Made by a program: the position numbers and the translations under genes
From: Gynurincola endophyticus
GTDB taxonomy: Bacteria; Bacteroidota; Bacteroidia; Chitinophagales; Chitinophagaceae
Assembly: GCF_003991195.1 (NCBI RefSeq)
Contig: NZ_RCWL01000013.1
Location: 1-64,000 of the forward strand
Direction: 5' to 3'
Length of the DNA stretch: 64,000 nt
Shown here: positions 8,081 through 17,369 of the stretch, piece after piece
Layout: every line of letters starts with the position of its first letter
Position numbering within the stretch: position 1 is the first letter of the stretch
The notes under the pieces: model-generated
Databases searched by the model: none
The model's input: only the letters and a program-made list of their open reading frames with translations
What the model was told of the DNA's origin: nothing

Positions 8081-9874
8081 ATGCGATCTCTCTTTTTATG
8101 TTTGTTATGTTTGCCGGTATTCGCCAGCGCTCAATCAATTTATTATACAGTAGAAGCACCGAATGCAGCCCACCATGAGGCTGAAATCACAGTGACTGTA
8201 CAAGGCGCAAAAACTGATAGTGTGGAATTTGTAATGAGTAAAGCTTCTCCGGGAAGATATGCAACCCATGAATTTGCGAAAAACGTGTATAATGTAAGAG
8301 CTGTCGACGCAAAAAATAATCCTTTAACAGTGGTAAAATCTGCCTCCAATGCTTATAAAGTGAAAAATGCAGCCACTATTAAACTAACTTATACTTTATT
8401 TGCCAACAGGGCAGACGGTACTTATGCCGGTATTGCCCGTAATGGTTATCAGTTAAATATTCCTGCGAGTTTTATCTGGGTGCGTGGTTTAGACCAGACT
8501 CCGGTCAGTGTTGAATTCAAAAACCTGCCTGAAGGGTGGAGTGTAGCGTCACAATTATTCCCGACTGCTAAAAAAGAAGTATTTACTGCGCCGAATTTCC
8601 AGTATTTTATGGATTCTCCTATTAAGGTAGGAAAGTTACATTGGAGAAACTGGACGGTTAAAAATCCGAATGGTAAAACTTATACGATTGAGTTGGCGCT
8701 GGAAGCAGATGCTCCGGCCGTTGCCATCGACAGCTTTACGAATAACCTGAAAAAAGTGGTGGATGAATCAATCGCTATTTTTGGAGAAGTACCAGAATTT
8801 GATAATGGTAAGTTTACTTTCATCGCCAGCCTGAATCCTTACATTCAGGGAGATGGTATGGAGCACAGAAACTCTACAATCGTTAACTCCAGACGCCAAT
8901 TCGATGGTTCTAACTCTTTTATGGGAACTTTTGCGCATGAGTTCTTCCATGCATGGAACGTAGAAAGAATCCGTCCGAAAAGTTTAGAACCATTTCAGTA
9001 CGATCAGGTAAACATGAGTGAAGCATTATGGTTGGCAGAAGGGTTTACGCAGTATTACACTTCTGTAATTATGACAAGAGCAGGTTTAATGACACCTGAA
9101 GTGTTTCTAAGAAGTATGAACGGTCTGATCAATTCAAAAGAGTCTGCACCAGGTGGAAAGTATTCTGCAGTAGAAAATAGTCAGCGTGCTGTATTTGTAG
9201 ATGCAGGTGTGGCTGTTGATGAAACAAACTATCAGAATATGTTCAGCTCTTATTATTCACATGGTGGAGCGTTGGGTCTGGCTTTAGATTTACAACTAAG
9301 ATCACAATTTAATAAAACACTCGACGATTTTATGACTGCATTGTGGGTAAAACACGGAAAAACAGAAATTCCTTATACATTACCAGATGTAGAAAAAGTA
9401 TTGGAGTCGATTACCAATAAATCTTTCGCACAAAAGTTTTTTAATGATTATGTATATAACAGCCGCCCGATTAATTATAGTACTTTACTGAATCAGGCAG
9501 GTTATGAACTCGCTTTGATGTCTGAAAATAGTAACTGGATCGGTGGTGGAATGTTCAGACCAGGCAAAACCGGTTTAGTAGTAGAGACGGCGACCCGAAA
9601 ATTTACTCCTTTGTATGATGCAGGTTTGGATGTGGGAGACGAAATCATTAGTGTGAATGGAGTAACTGTTAAAAAGAAGGAAGACCTTGACCAGGTAATT
9701 AATTCATTGAAAATAGGAGAGTCAGTAAACATTGAATTCATTTCTTATGGTGACACCATTCAATCGAAGTTAAAGATCGAAGCTAATCCGGCACAGGTAA
9801 TCAAACCAATGACTAATAAAACATCAGCACAGGAAGCTTTCGTACAAAAATGGATTGGTGCTAAAAGAAAGTAA
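8081..9874 (+). CDS. M61-family metallopeptidase with PDZ domain
   Basis: A 597-residue exported protein with a signal peptide (about 1-17, ending ASAQ). The N-terminal M61 beta-domain is followed by a thermolysin-like catalytic domain with H286-E-F-F-H290 and a downstream glutamate in LAEGFTQYYT. A PDZ domain sits near the C terminus (about 495-580). The family includes glycyl aminopeptidases; Bacteroidota members are periplasmic peptidases of uncertain substrate. The gene stands alone, with a strong terminator 20 bp after its stop. The start is fixed by the signal peptide. Confidence 0.92.
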   Translation: MRSLFLCLLCLPVFASAQSIYYTVEAPNAAHHEAEITVTVQGAKTDSVEFVMSKASPGRYATHEFAKNVYNVRAVDAKNNPLTVVKSASNAYKVKNAATIKLTYTLFANRADGTYAGIARNGYQLNIPASFIWVRGLDQTPVSVEFKNLPEGWSVASQLFPTAKKEVFTAPNFQYFMDSPIKVGKLHWRNWTVKNPNGKTYTIELALEADAPAVAIDSFTNNLKKVVDESIAIFGEVPEFDNGKFTFIASLNPYIQGDGMEHRNSTIVNSRRQFDGSNSFMGTFAHEFFHAWNVERIRPKSLEPFQYDQVNMSEALWLAEGFTQYYTSVIMTRAGLMTPEVFLRSMNGLINSKESAPGGKYSAVENSQRAVFVDAGVAVDETNYQNMFSSYYSHGGALGLALDLQLRSQFNKTLDDFMTALWVKHGKTEIPYTLPDVEKVLESITNKSFAQKFFNDYVYNSRPINYSTLLNQAGYELALMSENSNWIGGGMFRPGKTGLVVETATRKFTPLYDAGLDVGDEIISVNGVTVKKKEDLDQVINSLKIGESVNIEFISYGDTIQSKLKIEANPAQVIKPMTNKTSAQEAFVQKWIGAKRK

Positions 9875-9893
9875 ATCATCTATTATACTATTC

Positions 9894-9927
9894 AGCCCTC
9901 ACCAGCATTGCCGTTGAGGGCTTTTTT
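9894..9927 (+). terminator. Rho-independent terminator after the M61 gene
   Basis: An 8-bp perfect stem (AGCCCTCA at 9894-9901 with TGAGGGCT at 9915-9922) with a 13-base loop is followed by a run of T to 9927. It lies 20 bp downstream of the peptidase stop codon. Confidence 0.85.
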
Positions 9928-10078
9928 ATGTTACCTTACTGTAGAACGTATTTCACAGTTCAACAGTAATGTTTAACATAATAGATTGTTTTGTTGAAAA
10001 GAAATGATTGTTAATGAAGTGAATCCCGATTGATATAGTCGGGCACCGGAATTGAACAGTTTAAACAAAACTATCCTT

Positions 10079-10549
10079 ATGTCTAAGTATAAAAAAGCAC
10101 AAAGCGAAGAAACCCGCGAAGTGGTAAACTTTTTAAATCAGATTTTAGCCGATGAGCAACTTTTACTGTTAAAAACCAGAAGAGCACACTGGAATGTGGA
10201 AGGGCCCGATTTTCATGCGATGCATCTTTTTTTTGAAAAACAGTATAATGAACTCGACGAATGGGTAGATCAGATTGCAGAACGGGTAAGAATGTTGGGG
10301 CATTATTCAGTGGGTACTATGAATGAATATCTCAGTATGACTCATATTCTCGAAAGCGAAATGGATGGTACACACAGCAGCGTTTTAATTAAAGACCTAT
10401 TGATTAACCACGAAGCAATTATTGTTTACATAAAGTCGATTCTCGACGAAATAGAAAAGTTAAAAGATCAGGGTACAGAAGACTTTTTAGTAGGATTGTT
10501 ACAGGCACACGAAAAGATGTCGTGGATGCTGCAAGCGCACCTACGTTAA
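10079..10549 (+). CDS. dps: Dps/ferritin-like DNA-protection protein
   Basis: A 156-residue four-helix protein of the Dps family. It has the ferroxidase motif region RRAHWNVEGPDFHAMHLFFE and the second-helix acidic residues (ELDEWVDQIAERVR), which at the dimer interface oxidise ferrous iron with peroxide and store it. The basic N-terminal stretch (KYKKAQSEETR) could contact DNA. The frame runs upstream to a TTG at 10052, but the ATG at 10079 gives the usual Dps length. It is followed 21 bp later by an SRPBCC protein on the same strand. No OxyR or Fur box could be recognised. Confidence 0.92.
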   Translation: MSKYKKAQSEETREVVNFLNQILADEQLLLLKTRRAHWNVEGPDFHAMHLFFEKQYNELDEWVDQIAERVRMLGHYSVGTMNEYLSMTHILESEMDGTHSSVLIKDLLINHEAIIVYIKSILDEIEKLKDQGTEDFLVGLLQAHEKMSWMLQAHLR

Positions 10550-10570
10550 TATAGTAAAAAAAATTTGATT

Positions 10571-11428
10571 ATGAGTATTAGAATTGAGCAGATATTCCCA
10601 TTTTCAAAAGAAATGGTCTGGAAGGCTATTACCGATAAAGCCAATATGAAAGAGTGGTATATGGATATTCAGGACTATGAACCGGTAGTGGGTAAAAAGA
10701 TTCAGTTTTATGAAAGCGGCGCTCAAAAGTATTTACACGAAATAGAGTTTTTGGAAGTCATCCCTCAGACTTTCATCAAGCATACCTGGCGTCATCCCGA
10801 TCATTCGAAAGGTACCAGTACCGTTACCTGGTTACTGGAAGAAGTGTCGGGTGGGTCTAAGCTGTCGTTGATTCATGAAGGTACCGACCAGTTTGCCGAT
10901 GCCGGTGAAGGTTTTTCAACCGCTGATTTTGAGTTTGGCTGGACGGGTATCATTCAAATGGGATTGAGATTATACCTGTTGGGAATGAAGTTATTTACCT
11001 TTCAGCAGCGGTTTGATGTAACTGCAACAGCTTTGTGGAATGTAATGTTTAAGAATGAAGGATTAAGAGAATGGACAAAAGCATTTGAGCCATCTACGAT
11101 TGTACAGGGAGATGTAGAAACCAGTGACAGTATTTGGTTTTTAAACGACAGAAGAGAGGGGTGGGCTACCAATGTAGTATTGAGAAAACCACCGATGTAT
11201 TTTTATCTGGTATTAGCAGGTAAGGTAAAAAATGGTGAAATGGTAGAGGCTTCTGCTGATCCTGATGAACCGCTTGGTTTGATGGAAATGTATAATCTGA
11301 TACCGGTAGATGAATATTCTACTCTTTTAAAAGTACAGGCTCATGGAGCCGCAGAAAACGAAGCGCATTTGCGGGAGGCTTATGAACGGGCGTTCCAGAA
11401 AATTCAGGAAATGGTGGGTAATAGATAG
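10571..11428 (+). CDS. SRPBCC (START/AHSA1-like) protein with two domains
   Basis: A 285-residue soluble protein that opens like AHSA1/Aha1-type SRPBCC domains (MSIRIEQIFPFSKEMVWKAI, with WYMDIQDYEPVVGKKIQF and HTWRHPDHSKGTSTVTW). A second half (about 135-285) begins again with a TATALWNVMFKNEGLREW-like segment, suggesting two tandem hot-dog/helix-grip domains. The family binds hydrophobic ligands or acts as a chaperone cofactor; no specific role can be named. The ATG at 10571 is preferred over a TTG two codons earlier. It may be co-transcribed with dps. Confidence 0.8.
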   Translation: MSIRIEQIFPFSKEMVWKAITDKANMKEWYMDIQDYEPVVGKKIQFYESGAQKYLHEIEFLEVIPQTFIKHTWRHPDHSKGTSTVTWLLEEVSGGSKLSLIHEGTDQFADAGEGFSTADFEFGWTGIIQMGLRLYLLGMKLFTFQQRFDVTATALWNVMFKNEGLREWTKAFEPSTIVQGDVETSDSIWFLNDRREGWATNVVLRKPPMYFYLVLAGKVKNGEMVEASADPDEPLGLMEMYNLIPVDEYSTLLKVQAHGAAENEAHLREAYERAFQKIQEMVGNR

Positions 11429-11536
11429 AGTTGATTGACCCATTAACTTTTTATCAGTAAGGTTATTGTTGAATATATGTGTTAAATATAGATTTGTAAA
11501 TGCCTTTTTTGAATAGTGTTGTATTGTCAATAGTTT

Positions 11537-11564
11537 TTGGTTTGTAAGAAAAATCCTAAGTTTG
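11537..11564 (+). promoter_or_regulatory. Bacteroidota-type promoter for the ECF sigma gene
   Basis: TAAGTTTG at 11557-11564 matches the Bacteroidota -7 consensus TAnnTTTG exactly, and TTG at 11537-11539 sits 17 bases upstream as the -33 element. The start codon of the sigma factor follows 33 bp after the -7 element. Confidence 0.5.
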
Positions 11565-11597
11565 GTAAGTTATTCTACTTAATTACTGAATCAGATT

Positions 11598-12200
11598 TTG
11601 AAAGAAACGGGCGATATAAAACTCTTATTAAAGCAAATTGCATTAGATGATCATAATGCATTCAATCGCCTGTTTACCTATTATAGTAAGCAGGTAAATG
11701 GTGTTGTAAAGAAAATAACCGGCAGCCAGCAAATTGCCGAAGAAATTGTACAGGATACCTTTTTGAAAGTTTGGTTAAAACGAACTTCACTACCCGGGAT
11801 AGAAAATTTTGAAGCCTGGCTTTATGTTGTTGCCAGAAACTACACCTTAAAAGCACTACAGTCAAAACATGTCAGAAACACTTCAAGTGTGGAAGACGGC
11901 ACTTTTGAAAAACATCTGATCAGTGAAGGAAAAACTGACTGGAAAGTAAGAGAAGCACAATATGATCAATTGCTCAAAACTGCAATTGACCGTTTGCCAT
12001 TAAAGCAAAAAGAAACCTACCTTCTTATAAAAGAGAATCAATACAGCAGAAATGAAGTGGCTGCATTGTTAAATGTTTCTCCCGAAACAGTTAAATATAA
12101 TCTCACTCAGGCCATGAAAAGTATACGGGCATATTGTATCGTTTACTTCGAAGAAAATTCTACCATTATAATATTCTTCATATATATAGCAGTTTGCTAA
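11598..12200 (+). CDS. ECF RNA polymerase sigma factor
   Basis: A 200-residue ECF sigma factor with region 2 (about 20-85, AFNRLFTYYSKQVNGVV and EEIVQDTFLKVWLK) and region 4 (about 130-180, LPLKQKETYLLIKE and SRNEVAALLNVSPETVKYNL). It ends in a hydrophobic tail (TIIIFFIYIAVC), as is common in SusCD-linked sigma factors. The start is TTG at 11598; no ATG gives a complete region 2. It probably directs transcription of the downstream proteases, FecR and SusCD genes. Its FecR anti-sigma partner lies 5.2 kb away, after two protease genes. Confidence 0.9.
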   Translation: MKETGDIKLLLKQIALDDHNAFNRLFTYYSKQVNGVVKKITGSQQIAEEIVQDTFLKVWLKRTSLPGIENFEAWLYVVARNYTLKALQSKHVRNTSSVEDGTFEKHLISEGKTDWKVREAQYDQLLKTAIDRLPLKQKETYLLIKENQYSRNEVAALLNVSPETVKYNLTQAMKSIRAYCIVYFEENSTIIIFFIYIAVC

Positions 12201-12358
12201 AAAATGTTAAGAGTACCCACCCATTCTTATTTATCCGGGATCATATAGTTATTGGCGGAAGCTTATAGTTTTTGCATTGCACAACAATGGTTGATAGCGA
12301 TGATGGTAGTTCTATGCCTTTGCAAAATGATTTATGAATGATTAAAAAAAATTAACTC

Positions 12359-14719
12359 ATGCAGCCGATTAAGGTTTTGTTATCACTATTATTAATGGTA
12401 ATAAGTTTTTCAGATATATATGGTCAGGATATGGGTCATGGTCCTTTTGATCTGGAGTTATCTTCAGGAAAGTATATCCTGAAAATTAGTAAAAAAGTTA
12501 TTGACAGAGAATTTAAACTGGTTACGAGAGTTGCTAAAGGTTTTGCCGTAACAGATAAGTACGATAATAAAAAACTTCCGGCCGGAAGAGAGATGAGTGT
12601 TGTCAGTGCGAAATTTACTATCGCTGCTGATAAAAGAATTCAACTGGTTAATACAGCAAATCTGAATCGTATAGCTGATGTAAACACTCCCTTATATAAA
12701 TCTGTTGCAGGTATATCGAATGAAGGAATCGTGGCCGTTTTTGAACAACTTGCGTCATCTTCTGCTGATACGATAAGAATTGATTTTACTTCTTTTATCA
12801 TGGAAGATAACGACTACTTTGCCATATGCGATCCTTACAAAAAGATGTTCAATCTATTGCAATATCAACCTGCAAAATCTGTTTTTTTATTCCGTGAACG
12901 TTTTGATGAAGGAATTGATTTTCGCTTTACCAGAACATATAATTCTACCGCAGGTAATAAAAGTGTGGACGTTAATACCACTTTTTTATTGTTAAGCGAA
13001 AAGCCGATGACTCCCCGTTTTGCAGACTATCGGGTAACAGGTATGGGGTTCAATACTCAATCATTTAATGATTATTCTTCCAATCCTTTATATGTAGTCA
13101 GAAATGAATATGCATACAGGTATAACCTCTATCCCTCAAAAAAAGATGAGCAGCATTACCTGAAAGGTAAACTGGTAGAACCCGTAAAACCAATTATCTT
13201 TTATATCGAGCCGGCAACACCAAAGGAATGGTTGCCCTACATGAAAGCAGGTATTACAGCCTGGGCAAAAACATTTGAGCGGGCAGGGTTTAAAAATGCT
13301 GTTCAGGTGCGCGAAGTGGCTGATGATGATAGAAATTTTAACATACAGTCGGCCAGGTATAATACGCTTGTGTATAACCCTTCGGAAAGTTATGGAGGAA
13401 GTGCTGATCTGTTGATCGATAACAGAAGCGGTGAAGTAATCACCAGCAGAATACAATGGCCGCATAGTAATCCGCATCATCTGATGAAAAGATACATGGT
13501 GTTGGCAGGTGCTTCTGACATTGAAGCCAGAAGTATGCATATGCCTGTTTCATTAGTAGGTGAGTTGATGAAAGTGGTAGTGTCGCATGAAATGGGGCAT
13601 TGTCTGGGTATACATCATAACTATTTATCGTCTTCATTAATTCCGGTAGAAAATCTGCGAAATAAAAAATGGGTAGAAAAAAATGGATTTACTTATTCAA
13701 TTATGGATTATGCCCGTCACAATTATGTAGCTCAGCCGGAAGATAAAATTGGAAGGGAAGGATTGATTCCCGGAATCGGACAATATGATTACTGGGCAGT
13801 TGAATGGTTGTATAAGTGGTACCCCGATCAGAATCCAACCACCGAAAAAGAAAAATTGGATAAACTCTATGATCTCAGGGTAAAGAAACAACCGGAGCTA
13901 CAGCATATAAATATTCATCTCGCAAAATTTGATTATCGTTTAAGAATGGAAGATGTTGGAGATGACCCGCTGAAAGCATCTGAATATGGAATAAGAAATC
14001 TGAAATTTGTTGCACCGAATATTCTTGAATGGACACGTGATCAATCTGGTGAATACAATTATTTCAATGCATTGGAAGTGTATAAGGAATTGTTTTTACA
14101 GCTTAAATATTTTCTTACTCATGTAAATAACCTGATAGGAGGTACAACGATTACTCTGAACAAAATCAATTCAATGCAAATATCAGGATGGGTATCAGCT
14201 TCGCGGCAAAAAGAAGCGATAAACTTTATCGGAGAAAATGTATTTAAAAATACAGAATGGCTTTTAGAAAATAAAACTTCGGCAGCACTCTCAGCAGCAA
14301 ATACTAATAGTAGTTCTTACGAAATGTTGATTGGCCTTCAGAATTACACGATAGAAGCACTATTTGATTTAAGAAAAATCCCGTTTTTATTGACAAACTC
14401 ACGGCTTGATCAGGAACGATATACTTTCAATGAGCTCATGACTGACGTTGAAGAACAGTTATTCAATGAAATTACCAGTTCTGAAAAAATTGGAGCTGAC
14501 AGAAAACGCTTACAACGAAAATATCTGGAGCGGATCGCACAATTACTTCCTGCCTTTTCAAAAGATCAATTGATGGTTGAATGTGTGCCAGTTGTAAAGG
14601 AACATATGTTTTACTTATCTGAACTATTCAAAAAGAAAATCAATTCATATTCCTCCGCTAGTGAGCGTATACATCTTCAACAGCTTATCGAAATTTCAGA
14701 TAAAAACCTGCATTTCTGA
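12359..14719 (+). CDS. Secreted zinc metalloprotease (DUF5117/DUF4953, metzincin-like), copy A
   Basis: A 786-residue protein with a signal peptide (about 1-22, ending YGQ), the family N-terminal start QDMGHGPFDLEL (DUF5118/DUF5117-like region) and a metzincin zinc site HEMGHCLGIHH at 410-420. A conserved tail domain follows (DUF4953-like, with YSIMDYARHNYVAQPED, where the methionine may form the Met-turn). The family is exported and presumed proteolytic; substrates are unknown. It is the first of two adjacent paralogues placed between an ECF sigma factor and its FecR. No lipobox is visible, so it is probably periplasmic or secreted rather than lipid anchored. Confidence 0.88.
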   Translation: MQPIKVLLSLLLMVISFSDIYGQDMGHGPFDLELSSGKYILKISKKVIDREFKLVTRVAKGFAVTDKYDNKKLPAGREMSVVSAKFTIAADKRIQLVNTANLNRIADVNTPLYKSVAGISNEGIVAVFEQLASSSADTIRIDFTSFIMEDNDYFAICDPYKKMFNLLQYQPAKSVFLFRERFDEGIDFRFTRTYNSTAGNKSVDVNTTFLLLSEKPMTPRFADYRVTGMGFNTQSFNDYSSNPLYVVRNEYAYRYNLYPSKKDEQHYLKGKLVEPVKPIIFYIEPATPKEWLPYMKAGITAWAKTFERAGFKNAVQVREVADDDRNFNIQSARYNTLVYNPSESYGGSADLLIDNRSGEVITSRIQWPHSNPHHLMKRYMVLAGASDIEARSMHMPVSLVGELMKVVVSHEMGHCLGIHHNYLSSSLIPVENLRNKKWVEKNGFTYSIMDYARHNYVAQPEDKIGREGLIPGIGQYDYWAVEWLYKWYPDQNPTTEKEKLDKLYDLRVKKQPELQHINIHLAKFDYRLRMEDVGDDPLKASEYGIRNLKFVAPNILEWTRDQSGEYNYFNALEVYKELFLQLKYFLTHVNNLIGGTTITLNKINSMQISGWVSASRQKEAINFIGENVFKNTEWLLENKTSAALSAANTNSSSYEMLIGLQNYTIEALFDLRKIPFLLTNSRLDQERYTFNELMTDVEEQLFNEITSSEKIGADRKRLQRKYLERIAQLLPAFSKDQLMVECVPVVKEHMFYLSELFKKKINSYSSASERIHLQQLIEISDKNLHF

Positions 14720-14854
14720 TGCAGTTTTAACTTTTATGTTTTAGCATAGTTTCATTGATTTAAGAATAAGGGATATGAAAGAGCTGCTATTGTTGAGACG
14801 ATCTAAAAAAAATCTTCGCATTCTCAAGGAGTGCAGTATTTATAAAAATAACAT

Positions 14855-17227
14855 ATGCGTATACTAAAAAAATTCTTTTCATTGATAGTAATCCTGTCAG
14901 CTTCTTTAACTGTTCAATCGCAGGATATGGGTGCCGGTCCGATAAATATTGAAATAACAGATGGTAAATATATTATGACCATCGATGAGTCTGTAATAGG
15001 AAGAGACATTAAAATTTTAACAACGGTAGCGCAAGGGGCTGTAATACCAGAAATGAATCTTACGAAAAACCTTACCGGGTCTGCCGGTAAAATTTTTGGC
15101 GATAATCAGGTGAAATTTATTCTTAACAGAGAAGGGGCTGTTTTATTGGTAAATCATAAAAATATGAAGTTGATAGCAGATACTTCTCTACCGCTATATC
15201 AGGCGATAGAAGGAGTTTCCAAACCTGCTACGATAGCAACTTTTAAACCCCTGCCAGAATCAACTCCGGGAAAAATAAGAATGGATATTACAACCTTTTT
15301 GTCAGAGGATAATATTTATATGGGATTGGCTGATAATATGAAACAATTTTATGGAGTGGGGCAAAGCCAGCATTCGAAATTTGAATTTTTATTCAGAGAG
15401 CGTTTTGACAGAGGATTGGATATACGTATTTCCAGAACTTACAGTACCACAAACGGATTCAGGTCTATGGAATTTAATACCACATTTTTACTGCTCTCTG
15501 AAAAACCAATGGTGCCACGCCTGGCAAATTATAATGTAAATGCCATGGTGTTCAATGTACGGAAATTCTGGGACTTTGGTACCAATCCCTATTATGCTGT
15601 TAAGAATGAATATGCATACAGATATGATATTCGTCCGGCTGAAAAAGACAAACCCGCTTATCTGAAAGGAAAGCTGGTTTCTCCTGAGAAAAAGATTGTT
15701 TACTATATAGATCCTTCCACACCAACAGAGCTGGTAAAGTATATGAAAGCCGGTATCTCCGCATGGTCAAAAACCTTTGAAGGTGCAGGGTTTAAAGATG
15801 TAATTGAAGTAAAAGAAGTTAAAGAGGAAAAATCAGATTTTAATATCTTTTCTGCCCGGTATAATGTTCTGGTATATGCAGCTTCTGATAGTTATGGAGG
15901 GTCTGCTGATCTGACGGTTGATTTCAGGAGCGGAGAAATTGTTCAGAGTAAAATTTACATACCACATAGTAACCCGCATCATCATATGAAACAATACATG
16001 ATACAGGCTGGTGCTGCTGACCCCAATGGCAGAACTATGAATATGCCAATATCGATGGTAGGTGCATTTGCGCAGTCAGTAGTTTCGCATGAAATGGGTC
16101 ATTGTTTGGGAATTCATCATAATTACATCTCTTCTTCACTGATACCTGTTGAAAATTTACGCAATAAAAAATGGGTAGAAGAAAATGGTATATCTTATTC
16201 GATTATGGATTATTCACGATATAATTATGTTGCCCAGCCTGAAGACGGTATCAGTTTAAAGGGCATGCTGCCAAAAGTAGGCCTCTATGATCATTGGGCA
16301 GTAGAATGGTTGTACAAATGGTATCCCGATGAGAACCCTGTTGAAGAGAAGAAAAAGCTAGACAAGTTGTATGATGAAAAAATTAAAAAAAATATCGCTA
16401 TAAAATATCTGAATATTGATTATTACAGAGACGATTACAGAATAAGAATGGAAGATGTAGGAGATGACCCTGTACTCGCTTCTGAATACGGCATTAAAAA
16501 TCTTAAAAAAGTAGTACCGAATATACTTGAATGGACTAAAGAGCCCAACGGTGAATATAATTATGAAAATGCCCGCGCTGTATTCTCAGAAGCTTATATA
16601 CAAATGAAAAACTACATGGAACATGTAGCAGCATTGGTAGGAGGGTCTGAGATCAGCTTTAATAAAATCAATTCACCTGTTTTGAGTGCATGGGTAAGCA
16701 AAGCCGAACAAAAAAGAGCTGTTGAATTTATAGGGAAAAATATTTTTACTACACCGGAATGGTTCCTGGATAAAAATCTTACCGCCGCATTTACCAATAC
16801 GCAGATGAACCAGACTCCTTTTGAGCTGCTAACTACGCTACAGAATCAGACGATTGCCAAATTATTCGAAGCGCAAAAAATTTCAAAACTGGAGAAATCG
16901 AAACAATTTAAAGAAGATCAGTATACTCTTGATGAGTTGATGAGCGATGTGGAATATTATATATTTAGTGAAATGAATAATCCGGGTAATATCAGCCAGG
17001 TAAAAAAAGTACTACACCGTAAGTACATTGATAACTGGGAGCTGATGTTAACCTATTACCCTAAAAATACCACCTTATATGAATCGGTAACAACCATTCA
17101 AAAACATTTGAGTGACCTTAAAACAATGTTTGACTCTAAAAAGAATGCTTTTGCTGAAGAAACCGATCAATTTCATTTGACGATGTTAAGCAACCGGGTA
17201 AAAGTAATTCTTGAAAAATCTCTGTAA
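14855..17227 (+). CDS. Secreted zinc metalloprotease (DUF5117/DUF4953, metzincin-like), copy B
   Basis: A 790-residue paralogue of the preceding gene, collinear along its length: signal peptide (about 1-22, ending QSQ), QDMGAGPINIEI, zinc site HEMGHCLGIHH at 412-422, YSIMDYSRYNYVAQPED, and the same C-terminal segment with the GDDP motif (RMEDVGDDP). Both catalytic motifs are intact, so neither copy looks degenerate. The pair arose by tandem duplication, followed by considerable divergence. The 135-bp gap after copy A has no clear terminator, so the two are probably in one transcript. Role inferred only from the family. Confidence 0.88.
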   Translation: MRILKKFFSLIVILSASLTVQSQDMGAGPINIEITDGKYIMTIDESVIGRDIKILTTVAQGAVIPEMNLTKNLTGSAGKIFGDNQVKFILNREGAVLLVNHKNMKLIADTSLPLYQAIEGVSKPATIATFKPLPESTPGKIRMDITTFLSEDNIYMGLADNMKQFYGVGQSQHSKFEFLFRERFDRGLDIRISRTYSTTNGFRSMEFNTTFLLLSEKPMVPRLANYNVNAMVFNVRKFWDFGTNPYYAVKNEYAYRYDIRPAEKDKPAYLKGKLVSPEKKIVYYIDPSTPTELVKYMKAGISAWSKTFEGAGFKDVIEVKEVKEEKSDFNIFSARYNVLVYAASDSYGGSADLTVDFRSGEIVQSKIYIPHSNPHHHMKQYMIQAGAADPNGRTMNMPISMVGAFAQSVVSHEMGHCLGIHHNYISSSLIPVENLRNKKWVEENGISYSIMDYSRYNYVAQPEDGISLKGMLPKVGLYDHWAVEWLYKWYPDENPVEEKKKLDKLYDEKIKKNIAIKYLNIDYYRDDYRIRMEDVGDDPVLASEYGIKNLKKVVPNILEWTKEPNGEYNYENARAVFSEAYIQMKNYMEHVAALVGGSEISFNKINSPVLSAWVSKAEQKRAVEFIGKNIFTTPEWFLDKNLTAAFTNTQMNQTPFELLTTLQNQTIAKLFEAQKISKLEKSKQFKEDQYTLDELMSDVEYYIFSEMNNPGNISQVKKVLHRKYIDNWELMLTYYPKNTTLYESVTTIQKHLSDLKTMFDSKKNAFAEETDQFHLTMLSNRVKVILEKSL

Positions 17228-17369
17228 AACATAATATTAGCGACCAGGCCAATGAATCGGAGAAAATACATTCGAACTTTTGGGGAAGTACAGAAAGAAA
17301 CTAATTTTTCTTAATTGCCCCCCAAACTTTAAATTCGGGGATCATATAAAAGGGAATAAATATTTTCAG

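Noticed and set aside
13136-13540. 134-codon minus-strand frame within protease copy A
   Set aside because: Antisense shadow of a well-supported catalytic domain.
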